This document shows, one piece after another, positions 5,650 to 5,855 of a stretch of DNA of 5,855 nucleotides; positions within the stretch are counted from its first letter, which is position 1, and every line of letters starts with the position of its first letter. The notes under the pieces are model-generated. The model was not told the DNA's origin, made no database searches, and was given only the letters and a program-made list of their open reading frames with translations. Position numbers and translations under genes: made by a program. Source of the DNA: Ignavibacteriota bacterium. Lineage in GTDB: Bacteria; Bacteroidota; Kapaibacteriia; Palsa-1295. The stretch lies in the NCBI GenBank assembly GCA_003151215.1, contig PLXB01000115.1:1-5855 (forward strand). The letters are read 5' to 3'.

Positions 5650-5855
5650 GCAGCATAACTTCGACGCCTTATCCGACCTATGGTTTTAGCGCAACCGGAA
5701 ATGCCGCCTGAACGAAACTCTCTGTTTTGAGCGTGGGGCTCGCAGATACAATTGTTACATCATCTCTACTGCCATTAAAAACTTACGCTTCCGAGGATTG
5801 TTACACAGCAAAGTCAAACTCTTTCCCATACCCTTCTTTTCCCTGTTTTCGCCTT
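5650..5855. other. Non-coding region upstream of the GNAT gene
   Basis: I see no credible gene on either strand here; the frames are broken by stops. It should hold the GNAT promoter. A TAAGTTTT (5778-5785, - strand) with TTTG (5809-5812) 23 bases further upstream partly fits the Bacteroidota -7/-33 pattern, but weakly. ATTGTTACA occurs twice in direct orientation, at 5751-5759 and 5797-5805. The right end is pyrimidine-rich on the + strand. No tRNA or riboswitch pattern was recognised. Confidence 0.4.

Overview
The window holds three protein-coding genes. They are the 3' part of a tagatose-1,6-bisphosphate aldolase gene (lacD type, + strand, 3-596), one very large secreted multidomain protein gene (- strand, 615-4826), and a small GNAT acetyltransferase gene (- strand, 5038-5610). 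About 245 bases of non-coding sequence follow at the right edge.

The large protein ends in a type IX secretion system (T9SS) type A C-terminal sorting domain and begins with a Sec signal peptide. T9SS cargo is known from the Bacteroidota and related lineages of the FCB group (Ignavibacteria, Kapabacteria-like and similar). Long choice-of-anchor D arrays on a T9SS tail are typical of the Ignavibacteria/Kapabacteria-type lineages, so I infer such a host. The species cannot be named from this sequence. Weak or absent Shine-Dalgarno sequences in front of the two visible starts fit that group.

Layout: lacD and the giant gene converge with only 18 bases between their stop codons. The giant gene and the GNAT gene both read leftwards, with GNAT upstream. 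They are separated by a 211-base gap containing two hairpins. The one nearer the giant gene is followed on the - strand by seven T residues and looks like a good intrinsic terminator, so the two genes are probably separate transcription units and not an operon.

The giant protein (1403 residues from the preferred start) is the most interesting object. I read a signal peptide, an unassigned N-terminal region, one divergent choice-of-anchor D (ASH/HYDIN-like) domain, then eight more such domains arranged as four A-B pairs with a period of about 216 residues, a cohesin-like beta domain, and the T9SS sorting domain. It looks like a long cell-surface or extracellular stalk-like protein. Its ligand is unknown. 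Nothing indicates that the three genes act in one pathway, and I see no RNA genes, mobile elements or CRISPR arrays.
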